A stretch of 64,000 nucleotides of DNA from Verrucomicrobiaceae bacterium UBA2429 (GTDB lineage: Bacteria > Verrucomicrobiota > Verrucomicrobiia > Verrucomicrobiales > Verrucomicrobiaceae), in NCBI GenBank assembly GCA_002343505.1, contig DDQZ01000010.1, positions 1-64,000 on the forward strand, given 5' to 3'. The notes beneath the pieces are model-generated. The model did not search any database, was not told the origin of the DNA, and was given only the letters and a program-made list of their open reading frames with translations. A program made the translations under genes and the position numbers. Of this stretch, positions 1 to 7,912 are shown in pieces. Each line of letters begins with the position of its first letter. Position 1 is the stretch's first letter.

Positions 1-68
1 GGGGGCGCGGCGGCGCCGCGCGGGGTTTGACATTTGCCGCGCGCGCCTGCAAAGAGCAGGCAAGAGAG

Positions 69-1310
69 ATGACTTTGAATCCTGTTTTTTCAAAACTCGC
101 CGGCACCCGCTTCGCCTCGGCGCTGGCGCTGGCCGGACTGCCTGAGGAGGTGCTGGAGCGGCTGTCGCTGCCGAAGTCGGTGCGGCGTTTTTCCCTGCCT
201 GTCCGCATGGATGCGGGCGGGCTGCGGGTGTTCACAGGCTGGCGGCTGGTGTATTCGGACTGTTTCGGCCCGACGAAGGGCGGTGTGCGTTTTCATCCGG
301 CCACAGATGAGGACGATCTGACCAGCCTGGCCTTCCGTCTGCTGCTGAAATGCGCGGTGAACGCGCTGCCGCACGGCGGCGCGGCGGGCGGTGTGCGGGT
401 GGATGCCAAGTCGCTCTCGCCGCGCGAGACCGAGCAGCTCGCGCGCGGCTACCTGAACGCTCTCGGCGCGGAGGCCGGGCCGGATGTGGACATTCTATCG
501 CCCGACCTTGGCACGGACGCGCGGGTGATGGGCTGGATGGCGGACCAATACAATACGACACGCGGCGCGCGCGTGCCGGGCGCGGTCAATGGCAAGCCGG
601 TGGCGCTGGGCGGCATCCCAGGCAGGCCTGGCGCGACGGCGCGCGGCGCATGGCAGGTGCTGCGCGCGGTGCTGGAGGAGCGCGGACTCGTGGCGCAGGG
701 GCTGGCCTTTGCCGTGCAGGGCTACGGCAGCGCGGGGGGGCACCTGGCGCGGGTGCTGCAAAAGAACGGGCTGCGCATGGTGGCGGCGAGTGATTCGACG
801 GGCGGTCTGCACTGCGCGGACGGGCTGGACGCGGAGGCGCTCTGGCAGGCGCGCGAGGCGGGGCTGACTTTTGCTCAAATGGAAGCGCCGGGCGCGGTGA
901 GGATGACTCCGGCGGAGGTTCTGGCGGTGAGGGCGGACCTGGTGATCCCGGCGGCCACGGCAGGCCAGATCACGGCGGAGATGGCGGCGCGGCTGCAATG
1001 CCGGATGATTTTGGAAATCGCCAACGGCCCCATCCGCCCGGACGCGGAGCAGGCGGTCGTTGAGCGCGGCATTGAGATCATTCCCGACGTGGTGGCCAAC
1101 GCGGGCGGCATCACGATGAGCCACTTCGAATGGGCGCAGAACCGCGGCGGCGCGCTGTGGACGGCGGAGGAGGCGGCCGCGCGCCTTGACACGCGAATGA
1201 TTGCCACCGCGTCAAGAATGCTCCAAGTTTCGCGCGACCGGAAGGTCTCCCCCGCCGTGGCGGCGCAGTTGCTCGCCCTGGAACAGCTTTCCGCCGCTCT
1301 CGCCCTCTAA
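69..1310 (+). CDS. Glu/Leu/Phe/Val dehydrogenase-family protein lacking the catalytic lysine
   Basis: 413 aa, the length and fold order of the ELFV amino-acid dehydrogenases, which deaminate amino acids with NAD(P). Seen: KGGVRFHP at residues 70-77, the second conserved Lys94, SPDLGT with the conserved Asp146, and a Rossmann glycine motif GYGSAG at 218-223. The glycine-rich loop that normally reads PxGGxKGG reads PHGGAAGG at 101-108, so the catalytic lysine is Ala106, with a clear GCG codon. By family knowledge this should abolish or greatly weaken deamination, so the protein may be a binding or regulatory homologue or use other chemistry. Start: ATG at 69 has AGAGAG just upstream; an in-frame TTG at 27 would add 14 residues but lies in a TTGACA that could be a -35 box. 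First gene of a nine-gene operon; the next gene starts 9 bp downstream. Confidence 0.85.
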   Translation: MTLNPVFSKLAGTRFASALALAGLPEEVLERLSLPKSVRRFSLPVRMDAGGLRVFTGWRLVYSDCFGPTKGGVRFHPATDEDDLTSLAFRLLLKCAVNALPHGGAAGGVRVDAKSLSPRETEQLARGYLNALGAEAGPDVDILSPDLGTDARVMGWMADQYNTTRGARVPGAVNGKPVALGGIPGRPGATARGAWQVLRAVLEERGLVAQGLAFAVQGYGSAGGHLARVLQKNGLRMVAASDSTGGLHCADGLDAEALWQAREAGLTFAQMEAPGAVRMTPAEVLAVRADLVIPAATAGQITAEMAARLQCRMILEIANGPIRPDAEQAVVERGIEIIPDVVANAGGITMSHFEWAQNRGGALWTAEEAAARLDTRMIATASRMLQVSRDRKVSPAVAAQLLALEQLSAALAL

Positions 1311-1319
1311 TCCTCATCC

Positions 1320-3578
1320 ATGTCGAAGTCGTTTTATCTGCACACTCCGGTCGCCGGTCTCGAAGACGCCGTATCCACCGAGCAGGGTTTGGTCATCCTG
1401 GGCAAGAGTCCCGATCCCGAGGCGCTGCTGCCGATGGACCTGGCCGTCTTCACCGCGCGGCTGGCGCGCAAGCTGGGTGTCAAAGGGCGCGTGCCGCCGG
1501 AGCAGGCGGCGCTGCCTTACGACGCGGCGCATGACAATCTGATCTTCGACGCGCCGCTGGCCGGGCTGGTGACGGGACGCCGGATGCGTTTTCTGCGCGG
1601 CTGGAAGGACTACGGCAGTTGCGTGAAGTGCTTCAACGGCATCGGCCTGCTCGGCGAGCATGTGCTGAAGGAGCTGCGCCGTCTGCAAAAGGCGGCGCCC
1701 GCCGCGCTGAAGGCGGACGCGCTGGCCTTTCTGCGTTCGCGCAAAACTCCGGGCAGGGAAGGCGGCGCGCCCATTTTCACCGAGGAGGCGCTGGCTGCGG
1801 TCACGGATTCCGACATTGCCGCGCTGGACCTTGAGGCCCTGGCGATCTGGAAAACCTACGCGGCGCGGCCCATCGTCTGCTCCACGTCCTCCAACATGGG
1901 CATCTCCCTGCACGAAGCGCTGCGCTTCATGCAAAGCACGCGTGTGGAGCTGGCGGGGCGGTCTTTCACCATCCTCAATGACGACGAGGGCTGGCTCATC
2001 ATCTGGTGCCCGGACGAGCAGGCGGACTTCATGAACGCGGAGAAGACCGAGCATCTGCGCGCGCTGGAGACCGAGCAGCCGCCGCTGACCGTGCTGCACA
2101 CCTACATCAACCGCAAGCAACGCGACCCGGGAGCGCTCAAGGACGCGCTGGACAGCGGCGGTTATTTTTTTCCCACCAATCCGCAAAGCGCCGACGAATT
2201 GCAAAACCTGCTGGCCAACTCGCTGGCGGACGTTGCGCGCGAGCGCCGCTGCACCACCGAGGAGCTGCTGGCGGATGAAAAGAGCCTGCAAACCCTGCGC
2301 TCCCTGGGCTGCGCGGTCGAGGGCGGTCATGTGGTGGTGCGCGGCGGCGTGGAAGGGGGGCTTTTCGGCCTGATGACGGGCTACCTGGTGATGCTGGACG
2401 AGACACTGCCGCGCGGCGACACGCAGGCCGTCAGCACCTGGAACCAGGCCTCCATCGGCGCAGCGCTGGCCGCGGCGGTGCTGGCCGACCTGCAACTGCG
2501 CGAGCCCGATCAACTGCCGGCCGCGACACGCGCCGAGTTGAAGGCGGTGTTCCCCGCCATTGACTCCTTTCTAAGCCGCAAGCAGCTCGGCAAGGACCTG
2601 CCGTCACGCATCCACGGCGTCTTTGACCTGGCGAATCTGCAATCGCTGGCGCAGCTCCTCGGCGTGGTCGTGGAGCGGCACCTCTCCGGGCGCGGCACGG
2701 CCTATGTGGGCCTCGGCTCCAGTTCGTATGCGAACGGCAACCGCTGCTATGAGATTCTCAAAGAGAGCCTGCTTTCCAACGGCCCCTTCATGGGCAAGGA
2801 GACCTTTCACCCGGCCACGCACACACTCAACCCCATCGCCCAGGCGCTCATCTACGCGGATGACATGCATCGCGCCGCGTGCCGGCCCGAGTTCGCCGGT
2901 ATGAGCAAGGAGGAGCGCGCGGCTTTCATCATCAAGCACGCGCGCAAGCCGGAGCCGGCGGGCGCGGCGGCCATGGCGGGCTATCTGCTCTCGCGTCTGG
3001 ACGACCGCACGCTCTCCATCGTCGAGCTGGCGGCGGTGCTGCGGCTGGCGGGCTTTGACTCGGCGCTGTTTCTGGAGTTCGCCGGATTTAATAAAGACGT
3101 GCAGGGCACCAACTGGTGGCTCCAGGAGGCCTCGGAGGAGGGGCCGTTCATGGAGACGCTGGCGCGGCAGTTTCTGCAACTGCTGGACCGCGACCTTGAG
3201 GAGCTCTGCGCCCTGGCGCGCAAGGAGCGCGTCCACAGCCGTCTGAACTACCGCCTGCGTCCGCTCGATCCGCCCGCCTTCGAGGCGCTGAATCCGGCGG
3301 TGAACATTTATCTGACCGGCGACAACACGCGCCAGCCGAAGCCCCGCCTCGTGCTCGCCATCCTGGAGCGTTATGAGACCACCCGCGACCAGCTCGCGAA
3401 GTGGGTGGCCGAGGACCAGGAGGTGCAAAACCGCGCGCAGGAGGTGGACTTCATCACACTGGTGAACGTCGGCTTCAGCCGCGCGGCGTCGGCTTTGAAG
3501 TGGCTCCAGGAAAAGCTCGATGCCGCCGGGAAAAGCATCCTCGCCGCGCGCATCTCGTCGCTGGCGCAGAAAAGTTGA
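1320..3578 (+). CDS. Large protein of unknown function in the ligase/ACP operon
   Basis: 752 aa; I do not recognise the family. No signal peptide and no membrane segments are evident; it is mostly charged and helical, so probably cytoplasmic. Visible landmarks are a WKDYGSCVKCFNGIG stretch near residue 100 with two cysteines, a glycine-rich VVRGGVEGGLFGLMTGYL segment around 340-360, LGSSSYANGNRCYEILKESL around 460-480, and a paired-tryptophan GTNWWLQEASEEGPF around 600-620. It starts 9 bp after the dehydrogenase homologue and ends 12 bp before the acyl-ligase gene, so it is almost certainly co-transcribed and works with them. An assembly or adaptor role next to the catalytically altered dehydrogenase is possible but is inference only. 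Confidence 0.75.
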   Translation: MSKSFYLHTPVAGLEDAVSTEQGLVILGKSPDPEALLPMDLAVFTARLARKLGVKGRVPPEQAALPYDAAHDNLIFDAPLAGLVTGRRMRFLRGWKDYGSCVKCFNGIGLLGEHVLKELRRLQKAAPAALKADALAFLRSRKTPGREGGAPIFTEEALAAVTDSDIAALDLEALAIWKTYAARPIVCSTSSNMGISLHEALRFMQSTRVELAGRSFTILNDDEGWLIIWCPDEQADFMNAEKTEHLRALETEQPPLTVLHTYINRKQRDPGALKDALDSGGYFFPTNPQSADELQNLLANSLADVARERRCTTEELLADEKSLQTLRSLGCAVEGGHVVVRGGVEGGLFGLMTGYLVMLDETLPRGDTQAVSTWNQASIGAALAAAVLADLQLREPDQLPAATRAELKAVFPAIDSFLSRKQLGKDLPSRIHGVFDLANLQSLAQLLGVVVERHLSGRGTAYVGLGSSSYANGNRCYEILKESLLSNGPFMGKETFHPATHTLNPIAQALIYADDMHRAACRPEFAGMSKEERAAFIIKHARKPEPAGAAAMAGYLLSRLDDRTLSIVELAAVLRLAGFDSALFLEFAGFNKDVQGTNWWLQEASEEGPFMETLARQFLQLLDRDLEELCALARKERVHSRLNYRLRPLDPPAFEALNPAVNIYLTGDNTRQPKPRLVLAILERYETTRDQLAKWVAEDQEVQNRAQEVDFITLVNVGFSRAASALKWLQEKLDAAGKSILAARISSLAQKS

Positions 3579-3590
3579 GAACGCCCGCCT

Positions 3591-5162
3591 ATGCCATCGC
3601 AAACCCTCATCCAGCGCATCCGCGGTGTCTTTGAAGAAAACCGGGACCGGGTGTTTTTGACCGAGTCCATGACCGGCCGCTCGTGGACCTACGGCGAGTT
3701 TTTCGACTGGGGCCAAAAAGCCGCCGCATTGCTGCGCGCGCAGGGTGTCAAAAAGGGCGACCGCGTGGCGCTCATCCTGGCGAATTCGGCGGAGTTTGCG
3801 GCGATGTATTTTGGCTGCCTTTTTGCCGGAGCTGTGGCAGTGCCGGTGAACCAGGCGCTGCACACGGATGATGTGCGGCACATCCTGGAGCACAGCGGCG
3901 CGCGCCTGCTGCTCTTTTCGCGCTGCACGCGCCCGCTGGTTTTGCAGGCCGCCGAGAAGCTTTCGCACATGCGCCAGCTCCGCGTCGTGCTTGGCCAGGA
4001 GACCAGCTTTCACCCGGATGACGTGGACGAGGCATGGAGCTTCGACCAGGCGGACGCCGCCGCCGCGCCCGAGCCGATGGCGGACATGGACGACGAGGAC
4101 GCGCTGCTCATTCTTTTCACATCCGGCACCACCGGGCGGCCCAAGGGCGTGGTGCATTGCGTGCGCTCGGAGTTTGGCAACGCGGCGGCTTTCAATGACG
4201 CGATGGGCTTCGGCAGGGACCACCGCTTTCTGCACATCTGGCCCATGGCCTACAGCAGCGGCTACCTGAACACGCTGATGTCCCCCTTCATGGCGGGCGG
4301 CAGCGTGGTGCTGGCGCGCGCCTTCACCGCGCAGACGATCCTGGCTTTTTGGAAGCCGGTCATCGCCCACGAGGTCAACACGCTCTGGCTTTCGCCGACC
4401 ATGATGGCCTCCCTCCAGCGAATGGACCGCGACGCCGCGGGCGCCGCCTATTCCCGCGAGCGCATCCACACCGTCTGCGCCGGCACCGCGCCGCTGGCGC
4501 TGAAATTAAAGAAGGACTTCGAGGCCAAATACGGAGTCGAGTGTCTGGAGAGCTACGGCTTGTCCGAGCTGCTCATCATCGCCGCCAACACACCCTCCCT
4601 ATCACGCCTCCCCGACTCGGTGGGGCATGTGCTGGAGGGCGTGGATTTTGCCACCGTGGACGACACGGGCGCGCGCCTGCCGGAGGGCGGCGAGGGGGAA
4701 ATCCTCGTGCGCACCCCTTGGGCGATGCTCGGCTATCTCGACACTGAAACCGGCGCGGTTGAGCCTCCGCCTGAGTGGTTCCCGACGGGCGACATCGGCC
4801 TGCGGCGCGAGAGTGGCGAGGTCTTCATCACCGGACGGAAAAAGGACATCATCATTCGCGGCGGGCAGAACCTCAGCCCGCGCGCCGTGCGCGACTGCCT
4901 GCTGCACCACCCGGCCGTCGAGGACGCGGTGGTTGTCGGTCTGCCGCATGACTTTTACGGCGAGGAGGTGGCGGCGGCACTGCGCTTGAAGCCGGGCCTG
5001 GCGCTTGCCGACGAGCAGCCCTCCATCCTTGAGCATTGCCGCAGGCATCTCGCGCAGCAGGCGGTGCCCACCCTGCTGCGCCAGTTCGAGGAGTTTCCGA
5101 GCGGTGTCACGGGCAAGATATTGAACCATGAGGTCAGGCGCATGCTGGCTCAAAAGGCATGA
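3591..5162 (+). CDS. AMP-forming acyl/aryl acid ligase (ANL superfamily)
   Basis: 523 aa, normal length for acyl-CoA synthetases and stand-alone adenylation enzymes. The P-loop-like A3 motif FTSGTTGRPKGVVH is at 176-189, the YGLSE (A5-type) motif near 324, the TGDIG motif near 400, the hinge GRKKDIIIRGG follows, and the C-terminal catalytic lysine is Lys509 in VTGKI. Family chemistry: carboxylate plus ATP gives acyl-AMP, then transfer to CoA or an ACP phosphopantetheine. A free-standing acyl carrier protein lies four genes downstream, so loading that ACP is a reasonable inference; the substrate cannot be read from sequence. Its stop overlaps the next start (ATGA at 5159-5162). Confidence 0.88.
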   Translation: MPSQTLIQRIRGVFEENRDRVFLTESMTGRSWTYGEFFDWGQKAAALLRAQGVKKGDRVALILANSAEFAAMYFGCLFAGAVAVPVNQALHTDDVRHILEHSGARLLLFSRCTRPLVLQAAEKLSHMRQLRVVLGQETSFHPDDVDEAWSFDQADAAAAPEPMADMDDEDALLILFTSGTTGRPKGVVHCVRSEFGNAAAFNDAMGFGRDHRFLHIWPMAYSSGYLNTLMSPFMAGGSVVLARAFTAQTILAFWKPVIAHEVNTLWLSPTMMASLQRMDRDAAGAAYSRERIHTVCAGTAPLALKLKKDFEAKYGVECLESYGLSELLIIAANTPSLSRLPDSVGHVLEGVDFATVDDTGARLPEGGEGEILVRTPWAMLGYLDTETGAVEPPPEWFPTGDIGLRRESGEVFITGRKKDIIIRGGQNLSPRAVRDCLLHHPAVEDAVVVGLPHDFYGEEVAAALRLKPGLALADEQPSILEHCRRHLAQQAVPTLLRQFEEFPSGVTGKILNHEVRRMLAQKA

Positions 5163-5983
5163 TCCTCGGCCTGACTCACGCCGTGCTGGGCAGCGCCGAC
5201 ATGACGGCGGACCGGGCATTCTTTGAGACGCGCGGCTGGCAGCCGCGCTTTGTCCAGGAGGGCATTCCGGTCTTCGCGGGCAAGAGGCCCTGGATGAGCA
5301 CGGCCTCGCAGGAAGTGGCGCTCGCCTACCTCGATAGCCCCGGCCTGCCCGCTTTGGAGTTGATCGCCTACTCGCAGCCGCCGCCGGCGGGCATCGCCGC
5401 GCCTTTGCAGATGATCTTCCCGGCGAATCGTCTGCCTGAGGTTGCGGAGGAAAATGCCACGCCGCTGGCCGGTGTGCGCGCGCGGCAGTATGCGGGCATC
5501 ACCTGCCCGTTGTGGGTGTCGGACGCGGCGGCGGACCAGGGATGCATCGTACACCATGTGCGCGACATGGAAGCCGCGCGCCGCTTTTGGGTGGATGGGT
5601 TTGGCTTTCAAGTCGTTGAGCACGGCATGGGGCAAGGGCATCCTGCCTGTGCCGAACAGGCGGGACGCCTGTTCCCCATGCAGCCCATGCAAAACGCGCT
5701 CTCGCTCCGCTTCCCGTCTCTGATGCCGCAATGGCGCGCGCGTTTGCTTTTGCTGCCATGCACGGACGCGCCGGCCCCGGCCTTGCTGGACGGGCCGGGT
5801 TTCCGCGTGGTCTCGATGGTGAGCACGAAATTCGGGGTGGACCGGGCGCGCATCTTTGAGCAGGGCGGCGCGCGCGCCTCCACCGGTGTCATGGAGGAAG
5901 TCATCGGCGGCAAAAAAATGCTGCTGGATTTGATCGAGGGACCGGATGGGGTGATGGTTGAAATCTTCCAGACCCTCGCCTAA
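5159..5983 (+). CDS. VOC (glyoxalase/bleomycin-resistance fold) protein with an in-frame repeat insertion
   Basis: 274 aa, about the size of a tandem VOC protein. The N-terminal half opens with the family-like ILGLTHAVLGSADMTADRAFF, and a second module starts near residue 125 with CIVHHVRDMEAARRFWVDGFGF. VOC proteins are metal-dependent isomerases, dioxygenases or binding proteins; the reaction here is unknown. Residues about 159-173 (GMGQGHPACAEQAGR) are encoded by a palindromic interspersed repeat and are probably a surface-loop insertion. Translationally coupled to the ligase upstream (ATGA overlap), and its TAA overlaps the next ATG. Confidence 0.7.
   Translation: MILGLTHAVLGSADMTADRAFFETRGWQPRFVQEGIPVFAGKRPWMSTASQEVALAYLDSPGLPALELIAYSQPPPAGIAAPLQMIFPANRLPEVAEENATPLAGVRARQYAGITCPLWVSDAAADQGCIVHHVRDMEAARRFWVDGFGFQVVEHGMGQGHPACAEQAGRLFPMQPMQNALSLRFPSLMPQWRARLLLLPCTDAPAPALLDGPGFRVVSMVSTKFGVDRARIFEQGGARASTGVMEEVIGGKKMLLDLIEGPDGVMVEIFQTLA
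5636..5680. repeat. Interspersed palindromic repeat inside the VOC gene
   Basis: A perfect 9-bp inverted repeat, GAACAGGCG (5654-5662) and CGCCTGTTC (5666-5674) around a GGA loop, within a longer GGGGCAAGGGCATCC...GTTCCCCATG context. In one frame it reads ILPVPNRRDAC, a translated repeat signature I know from Verrucomicrobia/Planctomycetes genomes; in the gene's own frame it adds about 15 residues without a stop. Confidence 0.7.
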
Positions 5984-6963
5984 TGCCAGCCATGAGCGCA
6001 GCCAGCCAACCACGGGATGACAGGAGCCTGGAGACACTGGCCGGGCGCTTTCCGCAATTGCGCGCGGATCGCATGGCATGGTTCGACGAGCCCCGTGAAA
6101 ATGCCGCGCCCGCGCGGGTCCTGTTTGCCGAGTTCCACGGCGGGCGCGTGGATGACAACCGCGCGCTGGAAGGCGCCATCAGCGGAGCGCTCGCCGAGAT
6201 GGGGACCGCCCCGGATGTGGAGATTGTGCGCGCCGGATGGCTGCCTTTGCGCGCTGACGGGCGTGTCGCCCTTGGGGAGCTGGGCGCGCGCCACGCGGCA
6301 GCCGTGGAGGCGAAAAAACGCGCCTGCATTGAGGACGGCTCCTTTGCCGTGCTGCCCGAGGAAATGAAGGACTGCTTCAAACGCTTCGGCACCCAGTCCA
6401 AGATCCGCACGCCCTGCGAGATCACCTTTCCCAAATGCGTCAGCATCGGCAACTGGGTCAGCTTCGGCCGCTATGGAAAGATCGTCATGCTGCCGAAGGA
6501 GGCCTTTGGCGGAGCCTGCGGCGTGCTGGCCCGCAGGCATTATCCCGAACTGGCGGAAGGCTTTGATTTCACCGGCTGGGATGACGACCGGCCTGCCGAT
6601 CTCGTGCTTGGGGACGGCACCACGCTGGGCGACCGCTATTTCATCATCTGCACGCTGTCGGTGGAGTTCGGGAAGCATGTCATGACAGCTTCTGACCTCT
6701 TCGTCTCCGACTGCCACCACATCTTCGAGGAGGTGGAGCTGCCGCCGGTGCTGCTGCCGCCCACGAAGGGCAGGCCGGTGAAAATCGGCGACCATGTCTG
6801 GATCGGCATCCGCTGCTCCATCCTGGAAGGCGTCACGATCGGCCGCCACGCCGTCATCGCCGCGCACTCTGTGGTGAAGGAGGATGTGCCCCCTTACGCC
6901 CTGGCCGCCGGCACCCCCGCCAAAGTCCGCCGCTTTTTCGCCCCCGAATCCAACGACTCCTAA
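5983..6963 (+). CDS. Left-handed beta-helix (hexapeptide-repeat) acyltransferase
   Basis: 326 aa. The C-terminal half carries hexapeptide-repeat sequence ending in KIGDHVWIGIRCSILEGV and then TIGRHAVIAAHSVVKEDV, PPYALAAGTPAKVRR, the classic end of the LbH acetyltransferases (maltose/galactoside/serine acetyltransferase superfamily). An imidazole-bearing DCHH near residue 246 is a candidate catalytic histidine site. The first roughly 120 residues are a non-repeat domain I do not recognise. Inferred role: transfer of an acetyl or longer acyl group, perhaps from CoA or the ACP encoded downstream. Its ATG overlaps the VOC stop (TAATG); the cyclase gene begins 3 bp after its stop. Confidence 0.8.
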   Translation: MPAMSAASQPRDDRSLETLAGRFPQLRADRMAWFDEPRENAAPARVLFAEFHGGRVDDNRALEGAISGALAEMGTAPDVEIVRAGWLPLRADGRVALGELGARHAAAVEAKKRACIEDGSFAVLPEEMKDCFKRFGTQSKIRTPCEITFPKCVSIGNWVSFGRYGKIVMLPKEAFGGACGVLARRHYPELAEGFDFTGWDDDRPADLVLGDGTTLGDRYFIICTLSVEFGKHVMTASDLFVSDCHHIFEEVELPPVLLPPTKGRPVKIGDHVWIGIRCSILEGVTIGRHAVIAAHSVVKEDVPPYALAAGTPAKVRRFFAPESNDS

Positions 6964-6966
6964 ACC

Positions 6967-7629
6967 ATGCGCATCATTGACCTCAGCTACCCCATTCACG
7001 AAGGCATGACCACCTTTCCGGTGCACTGGCATCCGGTGGTCGAGATCACCCAGCTCGGCCGCTTCGGCATCGAGAACCGCGAGACAAGGAAGATCACCAT
7101 GGGCACGCACTGCGGCACGCACATTGACGCGCCGCGCCACTTCATCCCCGGCGGGCCGACCATCGAGCAAATCCCGCTCGAATGGCTGGTGGGGCCGGCG
7201 CGCGTGCTGGACTTCACCCCCGTCACACAACCCAAGCAGGAATTCGGCGTGGCGGACTTCCAGCGCCTGCTCGGGGATGAGAAGCCGCAGCGCTTGATCC
7301 TGCGCTTCGACTGGTCGGATCACTGGGGCACCATGAAGTACTACTCCGACCAGCCCTACATCACCGAGGAGGCCGGACACTGGCTCGTGGAGCGCGGCGT
7401 GCGCGTGCTGGCCATGGACACTCCGCAGGTGGACAGCCCGGACAACGGGCGCACCGGCCCGAAGGACTCGCCCCTGCACAAGATCATGCTCGCCGCGGGA
7501 GTCGTTTTTGTTGAATACTGCACGAACTTGCGCCAGTTGACGAGGTCCGAGGTCGAACTCGTGGTGCTGCCGCTGAACATCCTCGGCTCGGATGGCGCGC
7601 CCGCCCGCGTCATCGCCATCGAACGCTGA
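6967..7629 (+). CDS. Cyclase-family metal-dependent hydrolase (kynurenine-formamidase type)
   Basis: 220 aa, standard length for the family. The metal-binding signature HCGTHIDAPRHF (HxGTHxDxPxHF) is at about residues 50-61, preceded by the typical N-terminus MRIIDLSYPIHEGMTTFP. Members hydrolyse N-formylkynurenine or related amides, and some cyclise polyketide or isatin-like intermediates. In this operon, amide or ester hydrolysis or ring formation on a pathway intermediate is the likely job; the substrate is unknown. No signal peptide. Confidence 0.88.
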   Translation: MRIIDLSYPIHEGMTTFPVHWHPVVEITQLGRFGIENRETRKITMGTHCGTHIDAPRHFIPGGPTIEQIPLEWLVGPARVLDFTPVTQPKQEFGVADFQRLLGDEKPQRLILRFDWSDHWGTMKYYSDQPYITEEAGHWLVERGVRVLAMDTPQVDSPDNGRTGPKDSPLHKIMLAAGVVFVEYCTNLRQLTRSEVELVVLPLNILGSDGAPARVIAIER

Positions 7630-7660
7630 CACTGCCCCGCCTTTCTCCCGACCCGACTCC

Positions 7661-7912
7661 ATGAATGTCACCCAAACCGTCCTCGACTACTTCGCCTCCA
7701 AAGGCGGCCTGCCCGGCGCCACCGACGCCGAAAAACTCGCCTGCTCCTACCTCGACGCCAAGGTCATAGACAGCATGGGCATTATTGAGATGATCTCCCA
7801 CTTCGAGGACGAGTGCGGCGTCCGCTTCGAGGCGGACGACATGCAGTCCGAGGACTTCCAGACCGTCGGCGGCCTCATCCGGGTCATCGAAAAACTCCGC
7901 TCCCAGGCATGA
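7661..7912 (+). CDS. Free-standing acyl carrier protein
   Basis: 83 aa, acidic. The phosphopantetheine attachment motif DSMGIIEMI is around residues 35-43, with Ser36 as the predicted attachment site, flanked by the helices typical of ACP/PCP proteins. Start: ATG at 7661 follows CGACTCC and gives a normal ACP N-terminus; a longer in-frame reading from 7592 overlaps the cyclase and adds an unrelated Pro/Ser-rich stretch. The stop overlaps the methyltransferase start (ATGA). It is not next to fatty-acid synthesis genes, which argues for a dedicated carrier in this pathway. Confidence 0.88.
   Translation: MNVTQTVLDYFASKGGLPGATDAEKLACSYLDAKVIDSMGIIEMISHFEDECGVRFEADDMQSEDFQTVGGLIRVIEKLRSQA

Noticed and set aside
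27..68. TTG start adding 14 residues to the dehydrogenase homologue
   Set aside because: The ATG at 69 has a better ribosome binding site and matches family N-termini; the TTGACA here could be a promoter element, but no good -10 follows.
2604..4469. 621-aa minus-strand open frame opposite the unknown gene and the acyl ligase
   Set aside because: Antisense shadow rich in His/Arg/Ala with no motif; the plus strand has the ANL signature and operon spacing.
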